A DNA stretch of 56,665 bases from a virus: the IMG/VR virus record IMGVR_UViG_3300010370_000044, positions 1 through 56,665 of that record; one strand, written 5' to 3'. This document shows positions 1 through 9,175 of the stretch, piece after piece. A program made the position numbers and the translations under genes. A model generated the notes under the pieces. It was not told where the DNA came from. It did no database searches and saw only the letters and a program-made list of their open reading frames with translations. Every line of letters starts with the position of its first letter. Within the stretch, counting starts at the first letter, position 1.

Positions 1-3
1 AAA

Positions 4-324
4 ATGACGAATTACACTTGGACAATCAGCTCGATGGAAACTGCTCCATCTGAGGACGGACTCACAGACGTAGTGAAAACAATTCATTGGCGGTACAAAG
101 GTGTCGATGGAGACTATCAGGCAGAGGTTTACTCCTCTTATTCCTGTCCTTCTCCTTCCTCTACTGACTTTACAGCCTACGAAGATTTGACCGAAGCAGA
201 CGTAATCGGATGGCTTGAGGCAGGTATTGACGTGGACTCTATGAAGGCTAGCATCGACAGCCAGATCGAGGGCCTGAAGAATCCCCCGATTGTTACCCTC
301 CCCCTTCCTTGGGTGAGCCAGTAA
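4..324 (+). CDS. Small phage protein following the tail-fibre genes
   Basis: A 106-aa protein with no signal peptide or membrane segment. The N-terminus (MTNYTW, then a WRYKGVDG segment) and a central YEDLTEADVIGWLE segment resemble small conserved phage proteins usually found just after tail-fibre genes. Its function is unknown to me; a fibre-associated or assembly role is inferred from position, since the window ends in a fibre gene and the genome probably continues in this order. The ATG is three bases from the window edge, so an upstream start cannot be excluded. Confidence 0.75.
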   Translation: MTNYTWTISSMETAPSEDGLTDVVKTIHWRYKGVDGDYQAEVYSSYSCPSPSSTDFTAYEDLTEADVIGWLEAGIDVDSMKASIDSQIEGLKNPPIVTLPLPWVSQ

Positions 325-347
325 CCTGTGGAAATTTCATGGGGCAA

Positions 348-368
348 ATCTCTCTATTTTAGAGAGAT
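348..368. promoter_or_regulatory. Operator-like perfect inverted repeat
   Basis: Two 9-bp arms (ATCTCTCTA and TAGAGAGAT) flank TTT. The core TCTA-TTT-TAGA recurs near the repressor and at other promoters. It sits just upstream of the -7 box at 376-383, about where a -33 element would lie, so bound repressor should block transcription of the lysis genes. Confidence 0.7.
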
Positions 369-375
369 ATCCATA

Positions 376-383
376 TAACTTTG
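376..383 (+). promoter_or_regulatory. Promoter -7 box (TAACTTTG)
   Basis: Perfect match to the Bacteroidota -7 consensus TAnnTTTG, 14 nt before the ATG at 398. It probably drives the lysis/tail operon and overlaps the reach of the operator at 348-368. Confidence 0.6.
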
Positions 384-397
384 CTCAAAACCATTTT

Positions 398-670
398 ATG
401 CTTGATTTCAACCAACCCCTGAAGGGACTTGACGGAAAGGAAGTAGTCGATATGGATGGCAAGGCCATCACCCTCGGCAAGCTTCTCAGTACTCAGCTCG
501 CTTCAGCAAACAAAGGAGATGCACTGAAATTGTTCACGTGGGCACAAAAGTGCTTTAACGGAGAGGCCTTGGATCTGGACCCCAGTGACAAGACGACCCT
601 CAAGGACTTCATTAACAACAATGAGTCCCTGACCGTTCTGGCTAAGGCCCAACTTTTAAGCGTCTTCTAA
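398..670 (+). CDS. Conserved small phage protein of the lysis region
   Basis: A 90-aa soluble protein, first gene after the promoter at 376. A short beta-rich start (LKGLDGKEVVDMDGKAITLG) is followed by helices (LSTQLAS, ALKLFTWAQ, LTVLAKAQLL). This pattern resembles small phage proteins encoded between tail and lysis genes, of unknown role. Four bases separate it from the next gene, so co-transcription with the holin-like genes is very likely. Confidence 0.75.
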   Translation: MLDFNQPLKGLDGKEVVDMDGKAITLGKLLSTQLASANKGDALKLFTWAQKCFNGEALDLDPSDKTTLKDFINNNESLTVLAKAQLLSVF

Positions 671-674
671 AATC

Positions 675-938
675 ATGGCGAACAGTCTTGACAGGGTAAA
701 GGCCTACATAACCCCCCTAATTGTATCGGCATTCTGTGTTGTAATGTGGGACATGATCACCGAGATCAGGTCCGATGTTAAGATGTTGCTAAAGACATCT
801 GCTCAGAACGACGTCCGCGTCGAGGAGCTTGGTAGAAGGATGGATATTGTTGAAGGTCTTATCGCCCAGAATAGGCTGTTCGCCATTAAACCAGATGAAA
901 TTGAAGTACCTAAGCGTCCTAATCAGCAACGTAACTAA
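675..938 (+). CDS. Single-pass membrane protein, holin accessory candidate
   Basis: An 87-aa protein with one N-terminal membrane segment (about residues 12-29, ITPLIVSAFCVVMWDMI) followed by a heptad-rich helix (about 35-65) and a charged tail. This layout is like XhlA-type phage lysis accessory proteins. It lies directly upstream of the second membrane protein and the amidase, so a lysis role is inferred from topology and context, not from a recognised family. Confidence 0.7.
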   Translation: MANSLDRVKAYITPLIVSAFCVVMWDMITEIRSDVKMLLKTSAQNDVRVEELGRRMDIVEGLIAQNRLFAIKPDEIEVPKRPNQQRN

Positions 939-1101
939 GGGCTGGAGAACAAGCCTTATTGGACTGGCCATTATTGTGGCAGCTCTAGTTAGTGTTTTTG
1001 TCAAGGAATCAATCACTTGGACAGATGCCATCATTGCTATTAGTGTTGGAATAGGACTTTTGTTTGCTCCAGATGACGCCATCAAAAAGGCTAACCAATG
1101 A
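895..1101 (+). CDS. Putative holin
   Basis: A 68-aa protein in a different frame from its upstream neighbour, overlapping it by 44 bp. I chose ATG 895 because it leaves a compact protein with two hydrophobic stretches (about residues 19-33, SLIGLAIIVAALVSV, and about 42-56, AIIAISVGIGLLFAP) joined by a short polar turn. A two-helix hairpin next to an endolysin is typical of class II holins. It overlaps the amidase start by 4 bp. An alternative in-frame start lies at 829. Confidence 0.65.
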   Translation: MKLKYLSVLISNVTKGWRTSLIGLAIIVAALVSVFVKESITWTDAIIAISVGIGLLFAPDDAIKKANQ

Positions 1102-1742
1102 ACATTATTCAAGTAGACTTCCCTAAAACACAGTACCTGCAGGAAGAGGCTCCTAAAAGCCAGATCTACCTGCACCATACTGCCGGTCGGTCTAACGGCG
1201 TAAATACGTTTAAGTATTGGTCTTCCACCCCCGAGCGTGTCGCAACTTGCGTATGCATTTCTGGGCCCGGTTCGGTAGACGGCCAGATCGTGCAGGGATA
1301 CAGCTCAAAGTATTGGGCGTACCACTTGGGTATTAAGAGGTCTGTATTTGCTGCACATAGGGTTCCATTTATAAACCTAGACAAGATATCTATTGGTATC
1401 GAGATCTGCAACTGGGGTCCACTTAGTTTTAAGGACGGCAAGTTCTATAACTATGTAGGCGGTGAGGTGGCAGAAGCTGATGCGATAAAGCTTGACAAGC
1501 CATACAAGGGGTGGCAGTATTTCCACAACTACTCTGACGCCCAGATTGAGTCAACTCGCCAGCTATTGGTGCTTTGGAATCAGCGGTATAACATCCCTTT
1601 AAAGTACAATGAAGACATCTGGAACGTCACTTTAAGGGCTCTTAAGGGTGAGGCTGGCGTGTACACACACAACTCTGTACGGCGCGATAAGGTTGACATT
1701 TATCCACATCCGAAGATGATCGAAATGCTTAAGAGTTTATGA
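1098..1742 (+). CDS. N-acetylmuramoyl-L-alanine amidase (endolysin)
   Basis: A 214-aa amidase_2/PGRP-type enzyme that cleaves the bond between muramic acid and the stem peptide of peptidoglycan. Visible hallmarks are the YLHHTAG zinc-ligand motif (His26/27), a GIEICNWG strand, and a C-terminal H-NSVRRDKVDIYPHP segment matching the position of the last zinc ligand and catalytic residues. No signal peptide, so release through the holin pore is expected. It overlaps the holin candidate by 4 bp and the spanin candidate by 4 bp, forming a compact lysis cassette. Confidence 0.93.
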   Translation: MNIIQVDFPKTQYLQEEAPKSQIYLHHTAGRSNGVNTFKYWSSTPERVATCVCISGPGSVDGQIVQGYSSKYWAYHLGIKRSVFAAHRVPFINLDKISIGIEICNWGPLSFKDGKFYNYVGGEVAEADAIKLDKPYKGWQYFHNYSDAQIESTRQLLVLWNQRYNIPLKYNEDIWNVTLRALKGEAGVYTHNSVRRDKVDIYPHPKMIEMLKSL

Positions 1743-2320
1743 AGCGCGACTACGTATCCATAGTATCCGTAATACTGTACGCAGTATTCATCATGCTGGC
1801 GATATTAACATTTCTATCATGCAACTCAGTTAAGAGAGTGCTGAATGATCAGGAGAAGTTCGATCAGGTTGCCAAGGAGGTTATACGTCGCGGCTACTGT
1901 GTAAACGATACTATCATTGTAACCGAGGTTAAGGACTCAATTATATATAAGGACTCTATTACTGTTATTACGGAGAAGGTCCCGTGCAAAGACTTTGACA
2001 CCACCATTGGCAGAGCCCGTATTCGGGTCAGCTCGGGGGTGTTATTTTATACCTACAAAGACTCAATCGTCTATAGAACCAAAACCATAAAGGAGACGGT
2101 ACGTGACCGGTCTCTTGAGGGAATCCTTAAGGACGACATTACCAAACTACAAGACAGCTTAAAGCAGGCGCGGTTTGAATCTAAGGAATGCGCCGCAGAT
2201 CTAAAGGCAACCAAGCGTGAGGCAAGAAATGATAGGGTAAAATTGTGGCTTATCATAGTAGCACTGGTGACATTTGCATTTAGGAAACAGATTCTCGGAC
2301 TCGTGAAAACTTTTATATAG
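1739..2320 (+). CDS. Unimolecular spanin candidate
   Basis: A 193-aa protein with an N-terminal hydrophobic signal ending in TFLSC (Cys28; a lipobox in the looser form seen in Bacteroidota), a periplasmic body rich in beta-type repeats of DSI/VY and a late coiled coil (about 125-165), and a C-terminal membrane helix (about 170-184, VKLWLIIVALVTFAF). A lipidated outer-membrane end plus an inner-membrane anchor in one chain is the defining topology of u-spanins such as T1 gp11. It directly follows the endolysin. Spanins lack sequence conservation, so this rests on topology and context. Confidence 0.65.
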   Translation: MKRDYVSIVSVILYAVFIMLAILTFLSCNSVKRVLNDQEKFDQVAKEVIRRGYCVNDTIIVTEVKDSIIYKDSITVITEKVPCKDFDTTIGRARIRVSSGVLFYTYKDSIVYRTKTIKETVRDRSLEGILKDDITKLQDSLKQARFESKECAADLKATKREARNDRVKLWLIIVALVTFAFRKQILGLVKTFI

Positions 2321-2321
2321 T

Positions 2322-2600
2322 ATGGCTCTCTTTAAAGTAATGGCCGCAAAGGATGGGAAGCATGCTTGGAAGGCTGAGGGCACAAACCCTAAGACTGGCC
2401 GGGAGATTACTTTGAAGGGAGGCGAGGCGAAGCACCGTGGCAAGTGGGGTACCAAGGGCGGTAAGTCTGAGGGGCAGGTGAAGAGCTTCTTCGCACGTCA
2501 CGCAAAGAACGACAGCCCTGTTGCATTTATTAACGCCCTAAACTGGAAGAGAGGTAGCCAGATCGGGAAGACTGTAAACATACCCAATAGTAAGTTCTAA
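2322..2600 (+). CDS. Small basic protein of unknown function
   Basis: A 92-aa, lysine- and glycine-rich protein (KGGEAKHRGKWGTKGGKSEG in the middle) with an SFFARHAKN helix. No family recognised with confidence. Its composition suggests nucleic acid binding or a virion DNA-associated role. It overlaps the following neck gene by one base, so it belongs to the structural operon. Confidence 0.7.
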   Translation: MALFKVMAAKDGKHAWKAEGTNPKTGREITLKGGEAKHRGKWGTKGGKSEGQVKSFFARHAKNDSPVAFINALNWKRGSQIGKTVNIPNSKF

Positions 2601-3292
2601 TGGACCTTAAGGTTATACACGATACAATCCTATACTTCCTGAACAAGGAGCAGAACGGTTTCGTTACGCACGAGGAGATCGATCTGGTTCTTGATAAGGC
2701 GCAGATGGTTCTGTTCAATCAGTACCACACAAACCCAAAGACACCGGCAAATCCAGCCATGATCAATTATGGGGAGTCTCAGAGGATTGACGATGCCTTG
2801 AGTGTATTTAAGGATAAATATACATTCGGTACAGTAGACACACCCGGTGGTGTGATAACACTCCCGGCAAACTACCAGCACCTGCTTGGCCTGTTCACCA
2901 CGGTATACAATGCAACTCTTCTGAGGAACGTATACTCTGGCGTGCAGGTACTTAACGAGGAGGAGCTTATCTCCCGCTTGGAGTCTCAGGTTATCCCTGT
3001 AACTCCTGATGATCCGATCGCGATCATGAACAAGCAGAACAAGATTCAGCTGTTCCCTGAGAGTCCGGCAACAGGTGGTGTATATTACCTGCGCCGTCCA
3101 GCGGTACCTGCCTTTGTGTACACACAATCAGGTCGTACGATCACGTATAACCAAGGCGGGTCTACCCAGCTCGAGTGGAGAGATATGGACGTCATGAACG
3201 TAATTGTAATCGCTCTATCATATTACGGTCTCAACATGAGCAGCGCTGACGTTGTTCAGTTTGCTCAGGTGAAGGAGGCACAAGGACAGTAA
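2600..3292 (+). CDS. Neck/head-tail connector-type protein
   Basis: A 230-aa protein, first of three similarly sized structural genes before the giant tail protein. It opens with helices (FLNKEQNGFVTHEEIDLVLDKAQ) and continues with beta-rich sequence (GVITLPANYQHLLG, GGVYYLRRPAVP). Similar size and order occur for adaptor/tail-tubular genes of crAss-like and P22-like podoviruses. Assignment is by position; the exact ring is unknown. Confidence 0.75.
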   Translation: MDLKVIHDTILYFLNKEQNGFVTHEEIDLVLDKAQMVLFNQYHTNPKTPANPAMINYGESQRIDDALSVFKDKYTFGTVDTPGGVITLPANYQHLLGLFTTVYNATLLRNVYSGVQVLNEEELISRLESQVIPVTPDDPIAIMNKQNKIQLFPESPATGGVYYLRRPAVPAFVYTQSGRTITYNQGGSTQLEWRDMDVMNVIVIALSYYGLNMSSADVVQFAQVKEAQGQ

Positions 3293-3293
3293 C

Positions 3294-3917
3294 ATGGCCA
3301 CTACAAAATATAAAATAAGCGAACAGATCCAGCGCATGCTCAAGGGCAATCCCGTGATCAGTGCTCGCGTTCATCAGAACGACATCAAGCTATTGATAGA
3401 ACAAGTGGCCAATCAGTTGTTGAAGGCGGAGACTCTGTCAGTTAACATGGCCGATGGAGATAGTCTTCCCCCGAACTGCATGATCTATACGTACGATAAC
3501 GTGCCAGTTAGTACGTACAAGACGACCAAAAGTAAGGCCGTTCTCCCATCCATTCCAGTGAGCTTGCCTCGCAATATGGGTGTTCTGCATGTGTCAAAGA
3601 CGGATGCGATTGACGAGCCGTTCATCCCGATCCCTGCCAGCACTTACGGGATCATCAAGCCTCAGGCGCTTCTTGGCGATCTGTCTGGTTTGATCGGATA
3701 CGAGGTGATTGGTAAGGACATCATCTTCACTCAGAACCTCCCCGGACAGAGCGTGAATAATGTGTTCATCCGTTTGGTTGGAGTTGACATGAGTGCCATT
3801 ACAGACTACGAACTGATGCCGCTGTCTTCTGACATGGAGGCCCAGATCGTGCAAACAGTTTATAATATTTTGGTTCAGGCGCCTCCTGCTGACAAGGCGC
3901 TGGCCGCAAATGACTAA
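3294..3917 (+). CDS. Neck/tail structural protein
   Basis: A 207-aa protein starting one base after its neighbour's stop. It has an N-terminal helix pair (ISEQIQRMLKGN, NDIKLLIEQVANQLLKAE) and a beta-rich core (VLHVSKTDAIDEPFIPIP). Probably a connector or tail-adaptor subunit. No catalytic motif. Function inferred from operon position between other short-tail genes. Confidence 0.75.
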   Translation: MATTKYKISEQIQRMLKGNPVISARVHQNDIKLLIEQVANQLLKAETLSVNMADGDSLPPNCMIYTYDNVPVSTYKTTKSKAVLPSIPVSLPRNMGVLHVSKTDAIDEPFIPIPASTYGIIKPQALLGDLSGLIGYEVIGKDIIFTQNLPGQSVNNVFIRLVGVDMSAITDYELMPLSSDMEAQIVQTVYNILVQAPPADKALAAND

Positions 3918-3919
3918 TA

Positions 3920-4681
3920 ATGACGCTGACTACACTTGATAAGATCGTTCGTTCAGCCCTGTCAGATCGGGGGTATACCATGCATTGGTACATCCAATTC
4001 CTTAACTATGCTGTTAATGGATTGCGTGAACTGAACTTTGATGTTCTTCAGAATATCAAGAGTGTACGTCTGCCGGTTAACTCATACAAAGCAGCCACAC
4101 TTCCTATTGACTATGTTGACTATGTGCGTGTTGGGAATGAGATTGGTCAATATATACTGCCATGGGGAGAGAAGGAAGACTCTTTCAATCGTCTAAACAA
4201 GTTTGACTCACAAGGAAACAAGATCCCCTATGGCGACGTCGAAGCAACCAATGGTATACTACCTAATAACTGGGAGGGGTTCTGGTATACAAATTACATT
4301 AATGACAAAGGAGAACATCTTGGACGTATATTCAATAATCGTCCGGGCTATAGAGAGTCCTTCGTTATCCTTAGAGAGCGCAATGAAATACAACTAGATG
4401 TAAGCTACACTGGCACAGAGATCGTCATGGACTACATATCTGACGGCATGTTGCTTACTGCTAGCAATGCAATACATCCGTACGCCATCGAGACGATCAA
4501 GGCGTACATCTTCTGGAAGCACAAGGAGAATGGTCGTCAGTATAATCTTAGTGAGCGTCAGCTTGCAAAGGATGAGTTCTATAACCAGCTCCGTGTGTTG
4601 AAGGGACGAATGAATAACATGGATACACAGGAAATTACCCGTAGCCTTCGTTCTGGATATGGTCCTGTGATAAAGAACTAA
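3920..4681 (+). CDS. Tail tubular protein A / gp4-like tail adaptor
   Basis: A 253-aa protein with an N-terminal helical section (LDKIVRSALSDRGY, WYIQFLNYAVNGLRELNFD) followed by a beta-barrel-like middle and a helical C-terminus (IETIKAYIFWKHKENGRQYNLSE). Helical N- and C-termini around a beta core, directly upstream of a large tail protein, match T7 gp11/P22 gp4-type tail adaptors found in crAss-like relatives. It most likely joins portal to tail nozzle. Sequence identity to a named family is not shown. Confidence 0.75.
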   Translation: MTLTTLDKIVRSALSDRGYTMHWYIQFLNYAVNGLRELNFDVLQNIKSVRLPVNSYKAATLPIDYVDYVRVGNEIGQYILPWGEKEDSFNRLNKFDSQGNKIPYGDVEATNGILPNNWEGFWYTNYINDKGEHLGRIFNNRPGYRESFVILRERNEIQLDVSYTGTEIVMDYISDGMLLTASNAIHPYAIETIKAYIFWKHKENGRQYNLSERQLAKDEFYNQLRVLKGRMNNMDTQEITRSLRSGYGPVIKN

Positions 4682-4682
4682 C

Positions 4683-7600
4683 ATGCCTGTAGTTAAAAAG
4701 ACATTTGTAGGCGGTATAAATCAGGATGACGCCGATGCACTGATTAGCCCTAAGGAGTACCTTGGGGCTCTCAATATTCGCTTTATCACAAGCGAGGAGG
4801 GAGATGTCGGTGATGTAACAAATATAGAGGGTACTGTAGAAAAGAACCAGACGAAGAACAGCTCTGGTACCACAGTATCTTGGTCACTGCCTGCTGGCAC
4901 TAACAGAACCATTGGCGCATTTGAGGATACGCCTAAGCGCAGATTGTTTTGGTTCAACTGGAACTCTAACGGCAATCACGCGATCTATTGCTATGACAAT
5001 GACGACGATATTATCTACACTGTATTCTATCAGTCAGGACTTAGTGATGTTCTGAACTTTCAGGAGGGAAGTTTCGTTCACAGTATATCAATGTCTGGCA
5101 ACATATTGTACTGGACTGATAACTACAACGAGCCTAAGCGAATCAACGTAGATGCTGCGATAAAAATGAACCATCCCACGTTCTCGACAACCGAGACTAA
5201 ATACGATGCGTTCAGCATAAAGAAAACAACAGGCGGATCTGGCTACGTGAATGGTACCTATACTAACGTACCAATCACTGGTGGTAGCGGATCTGGGGCA
5301 CTTGCAACAATGGTTGTTGTTGGAACTGTGGTAGACACTGTTACAATAACATATCACGGAACTGGCTATGCAGCTGGTGATACGCTAAGCGCATCCAACA
5401 CAAACCTAGGGGGAACAGGATCTGGACTTAATATAACAGTCACAAAGATATTTGACAAGTCTGTGGTAAGCCTAATCCGACCTCAGCCTATGCTGCCTCT
5501 TACTGTAGCAAAGGCAATCGACGGATCTTTCACAAACAATTTCATAAGCTCAGAGGCTTTCCAGTTTGCGTATAGATTCGTATATAGAGACAATGAGGTT
5601 AGCACATTCTCTCCAATGTCAAAACTAATTGACTATAATACAGAGGCTGAGATTGCGTCAGGGTACAACTCTGTTGCAATAACCGTTCAGTCTGGTCAAT
5701 GGATTGAGCAGGACGTCAAGAAGATTGAGTTTGCTGCCAAGTATCTTACTGGCGGTAAAATGTTCATTTTCAAAACACTAGAGACTGGATTCAACGCACA
5801 CAACAATGGTACCAATATTGCATTCAATTTTTATAATGATATTGTTGGTGTTGCCGTTGATGACGCAAGCTCTGTAAAACCATTTGATAGCGTACCGTTA
5901 AAGTCCAAGACACTTGAAATAGCCAAGAACAGATTGTTTCTTGGAAATAATTTAGAGGGTTATGATACTCCTACTACCACATCATTGTCGGTTGGTTCAA
6001 GTATTGTAAGTACTACGTCTGTGGTCGGTAAGTGGTATGTGTTTGTATATAATGCTGCAGGAGGTCCTTACACAAAGTATCTTTTGTTTGTTGACAACAT
6101 TACTGGTAACAATGGTTACTACGAAAAGACTACTCCATTTACGCCTCCGCCATATCCAACCACAGTAAATATAGCAGACTATACTTGGAAGGGTTACACG
6201 TTAAATGAGTTAGCAAACTCTTACGGGATACTGCAAAGCGCAATTATTGTACTTCAGTATACAACTAATAATGCAACCGTATCTGGCGCCACATTGGCTG
6301 GTCTTTCTGGTAAGGTTGTTTTTAAAAGTGAATCTTCATACAGGGGCGGTATTGTATTCTTTGATTATGCTGGGCGCAAGTCTGGTGTAGTTACTTCAGA
6401 TTCTATCAAGGCCAATATCCCTGACAGGACATATGCTGGAGATCAGTTTACTGAATTGGTTAGCTGGAGTCTTAGCAATACAAATGCTCTTAGTGAGATC
6501 CCGAGCTGGGCAACTCACTACTCTATCGTCAGAAGCAAGGCGCTACGCACAAACTTCTTTGCACAGCAGATAGCTGACTCTGTAAAATATATTACAAAGG
6601 ATTCAACAGGAGCTTATCAGACACCTACCACAACATATGCTGCCGATGCTTTTGGTCTGGCAATTCAGGTTAAGAGTTTATCAAGCATTGGTTTTGGATA
6701 CACATATCAGGAGGGTGACATAGTTAAATTGTATCTTTCGACAGGAGTTAATTATAGGCTTCGGGTAAAGGATACATACTCCGACTTTATTATTACAGAG
6801 CTTGCAAACGTAGGATCAGGACCTACTGCCATATACGAGGTATATTCTCCGTTTATACAGTCTGATACAATATACTACTACGAGGTTGGTGAAACATACA
6901 AGGTTGTCAATCCGGGTACTGGTAGCCGACAATACGGAACGGTGAGTGGGTTCTTTACTGGAGACGTTTCTTTGTTTGAGAGAACGGTTGGCGCTAATAC
7001 TAAGTGGACTGAGAACATGAGTCCAAACGATAAGTATTGGAGAAGTTGGTATACAGACATTGGACGTGTAAACATTACATTATCCGATGGTCAGACGCAA
7101 AAATCAGTTAGTGTATCATTCTCAAATACTGTAATCCCGGGAACGAAGGTTAATGGATTAAGCACATTTGATACGCTTGATCAAACAAACCTCCCAACAG
7201 AGCTGGCTGCGATAAGCCGATTAGTGTTTACTTCAAAGTCAATTACAGATGGAACAGTCATGTTGGCTGTTGGTGAGCAGGAGACCGCGAGCCTATACCT
7301 AGGCGAAACTCAGCTACTAGATAATACCGGGTCATCGTTCTTGGCCAAGAGTACTGGTGTTATTGGTAACGTGAATGTATTGAAAGGCTCATACGGAACA
7401 TTGCATCCAGAGAGTGCATTTGAGTGGCAGGGAGCTGTTACGTATTTTGACTCTAATAAGGGTTGCTGGGTTCGATATGACCTGAACGGATTGACTCCAA
7501 TATCTGACAATAAAATGTCAAAGTACTTCCGCAAGGTTGGTGTTGACATTCTCAATTATTTCAAGAGCGCCACAAGTTATAATAATCTAAACCCTAACTT

Positions 7601-8495
7601 AAGTCTTCGTGTTCTTGGAATTACAGATCCATTCCATGGTGAGTTTGTTTTCTCAATGCCTAGGATGAAGTTGGCTCCACAGAATCCGATTCTCTCTGAT
7701 ATGCAGATTGGTACTATTACCACTGCCATTTCAACAACTCCTCCTTCGAATACATACACAATAAGTGTAATACCTGATAAGGTTTATACAATATCTGCAC
7801 CTGCTGGTGTTGACGTATTCTACTGTAGCACCAAGATATTTGGAGCTGGAGCGAACAATACATTTGTTGCCACAGACTCTACAAGCTTTGTGGTTGAGTC
7901 CGCATCTCCTGTTACTGGCAATATTGTTCTGACAGAGATCCTGACAAACCTGTACGACGCGTATGATGGTGTTGGTGGCACATGGTGTTACCATCCTGCT
8001 ATCGATCGTTTCGTATCTAAATACAGCTTCCGACCTGAGTGGATGTGCGTTGTTGGAAACCGTTTGGCAAGCTTCAAAAACGGCAAGCCATTTATCCACA
8101 ACGGGACCTATAATACTTTCTACGGTCAGGCATACAACTCTTCGTTGGCTGGAATACACCACGATCAGGAAAGGGTTATCAACGTATTCAATAGTGTAGG
8201 CGTTGAGGGGGACACTCCAGATCGTATGCACTTCAGGACAGAGGTTCCAAACGTACAAAGCTCTGATCTGGTTTCTGGAGACTTCTCCGTTAGAGAGGGG
8301 GTAAGTTATTCAGACATTCTTAGGGACCGTTTAAGCCCCAATACGACAGGTTCTTTTGATGAGAAGGTCTACAAGGGTGACCGGGTTCGGGGGCACTCCT
8401 GCATGTTCCTGTATCTCCTAAACACTCCTACCACAAAGAAGTATCTGAGCTTCATCAACCTGAGCTTCACTCCTTCCACAGGACAGACGGTATAA
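4683..8495 (+). CDS. Large tail protein (tail tubular B / nozzle-type)
   Basis: A 1270-aa protein starting MPVVKKTFVGGINQDDADALISP. An early 'F.GG.N.D.D....P..Y..A.N' pattern is characteristic of tail tubular protein B/nozzle subunits of T7-like and crAss-like podoviruses. The body is beta-rich with glycine/threonine segments (around residues 180-250) that look like an inserted beta domain. It probably forms the distal tail tube through which DNA passes. It lacks obvious enzymatic motifs and ends just before a TATCACCCCC motif and a new transcription unit. Confidence 0.82.
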   Translation: MPVVKKTFVGGINQDDADALISPKEYLGALNIRFITSEEGDVGDVTNIEGTVEKNQTKNSSGTTVSWSLPAGTNRTIGAFEDTPKRRLFWFNWNSNGNHAIYCYDNDDDIIYTVFYQSGLSDVLNFQEGSFVHSISMSGNILYWTDNYNEPKRINVDAAIKMNHPTFSTTETKYDAFSIKKTTGGSGYVNGTYTNVPITGGSGSGALATMVVVGTVVDTVTITYHGTGYAAGDTLSASNTNLGGTGSGLNITVTKIFDKSVVSLIRPQPMLPLTVAKAIDGSFTNNFISSEAFQFAYRFVYRDNEVSTFSPMSKLIDYNTEAEIASGYNSVAITVQSGQWIEQDVKKIEFAAKYLTGGKMFIFKTLETGFNAHNNGTNIAFNFYNDIVGVAVDDASSVKPFDSVPLKSKTLEIAKNRLFLGNNLEGYDTPTTTSLSVGSSIVSTTSVVGKWYVFVYNAAGGPYTKYLLFVDNITGNNGYYEKTTPFTPPPYPTTVNIADYTWKGYTLNELANSYGILQSAIIVLQYTTNNATVSGATLAGLSGKVVFKSESSYRGGIVFFDYAGRKSGVVTSDSIKANIPDRTYAGDQFTELVSWSLSNTNALSEIPSWATHYSIVRSKALRTNFFAQQIADSVKYITKDSTGAYQTPTTTYAADAFGLAIQVKSLSSIGFGYTYQEGDIVKLYLSTGVNYRLRVKDTYSDFIITELANVGSGPTAIYEVYSPFIQSDTIYYYEVGETYKVVNPGTGSRQYGTVSGFFTGDVSLFERTVGANTKWTENMSPNDKYWRSWYTDIGRVNITLSDGQTQKSVSVSFSNTVIPGTKVNGLSTFDTLDQTNLPTELAAISRLVFTSKSITDGTVMLAVGEQETASLYLGETQLLDNTGSSFLAKSTGVIGNVNVLKGSYGTLHPESAFEWQGAVTYFDSNKGCWVRYDLNGLTPISDNKMSKYFRKVGVDILNYFKSATSYNNLNPNLSLRVLGITDPFHGEFVFSMPRMKLAPQNPILSDMQIGTITTAISTTPPSNTYTISVIPDKVYTISAPAGVDVFYCSTKIFGAGANNTFVATDSTSFVVESASPVTGNIVLTEILTNLYDAYDGVGGTWCYHPAIDRFVSKYSFRPEWMCVVGNRLASFKNGKPFIHNGTYNTFYGQAYNSSLAGIHHDQERVINVFNSVGVEGDTPDRMHFRTEVPNVQSSDLVSGDFSVREGVSYSDILRDRLSPNTTGSFDEKVYKGDRVRGHSCMFLYLLNTPTTKKYLSFINLSFTPSTGQTV

Positions 8496-8496
8496 T

Positions 8497-8566
8497 ATCA
8501 CCCCCTGTTTATCAAGGGGTTTATATATCCATATACGATTTTTGCACGTTACTAAATTAATTAGCA
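8497..8566 (+). promoter_or_regulatory. Intergenic control region with TCACCCCC motif and possible promoter
   Basis: Directly after the stop, TATCACCCCCTG (8497-8508) forms a weak hairpin with AAGGGGT. Downstream, CGATTTTTGCAC near 8535-8548 resembles the TTTGC end of a -7 box ahead of the ATG at 8567. The CACCCCC motif recurs after stop codons at 44072 and 51439, and on the minus strand at 34843. Confidence 0.4.
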
Positions 8567-9175
8567 ATGGGTCCATTAGCAATAGCTGGAGCTGCAGCAG
8601 GTGGTCTTCAGGGACTTTTCGGAATATTTCAGGGCGCCAAGATGTTGAAGGAGGCCAAGAAGATCAATCCATTTTACACCCCATATCAGGGTAGTCAGGC
8701 GGCTCGTGAGCAGATGGGTATGGCCCAGACTCGTATGAACGCCCGTGCTCCTATGCAGGCTGCTCGCCAGCGTGGGATCTTGGGTAGTCAGGCTGGAATG
8801 ATGGCTAATGTACGTAGTGGTGCTACGGATGCTTCACAGCTTTTACAGATGGCAGGCGCTGGTCAGGCTCAGACTGATCTGGCCACAGAGAAGCTGGCCG
8901 AGCAGGACATAGCATTTGACCAGCAGGCTATGGCAAATATTATGCAGGCCCAGAACCTGATGGTTGGTGAGGATCGTATGAAGTTTCAGGACATGATGAA
9001 CAAATACCAGATGGATCTGCAGCAGAAGAACGCATTGAGGACCGCTGGTCAGCAAAATATAGCCAGTGGACTTGGACAGATTGGTGGCGCAGCACTTGGC
9101 CTTGAACAACTTCAACAAGGCCAGAAGGCTCAACAATTCTCAAATCAATTACTTCAGGCTTATCTAAAAAAATGA
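8567..9175 (+). CDS. Internal virion protein (gp14-like)
   Basis: A 202-aa protein beginning with a glycine/alanine-rich hydrophobic segment (GPLAIAGAAAGGLQGLFGIF) followed by long Gln-, Met- and Ala-rich helices. This design matches small ejected internal virion proteins of podoviruses (T7 gp14 type), which insert into the host envelope during DNA delivery. Its stop overlaps the next gene by 4 bp. Assignment is by composition and order. Confidence 0.7.
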   Translation: MGPLAIAGAAAGGLQGLFGIFQGAKMLKEAKKINPFYTPYQGSQAAREQMGMAQTRMNARAPMQAARQRGILGSQAGMMANVRSGATDASQLLQMAGAGQAQTDLATEKLAEQDIAFDQQAMANIMQAQNLMVGEDRMKFQDMMNKYQMDLQQKNALRTAGQQNIASGLGQIGGAALGLEQLQQGQKAQQFSNQLLQAYLKK

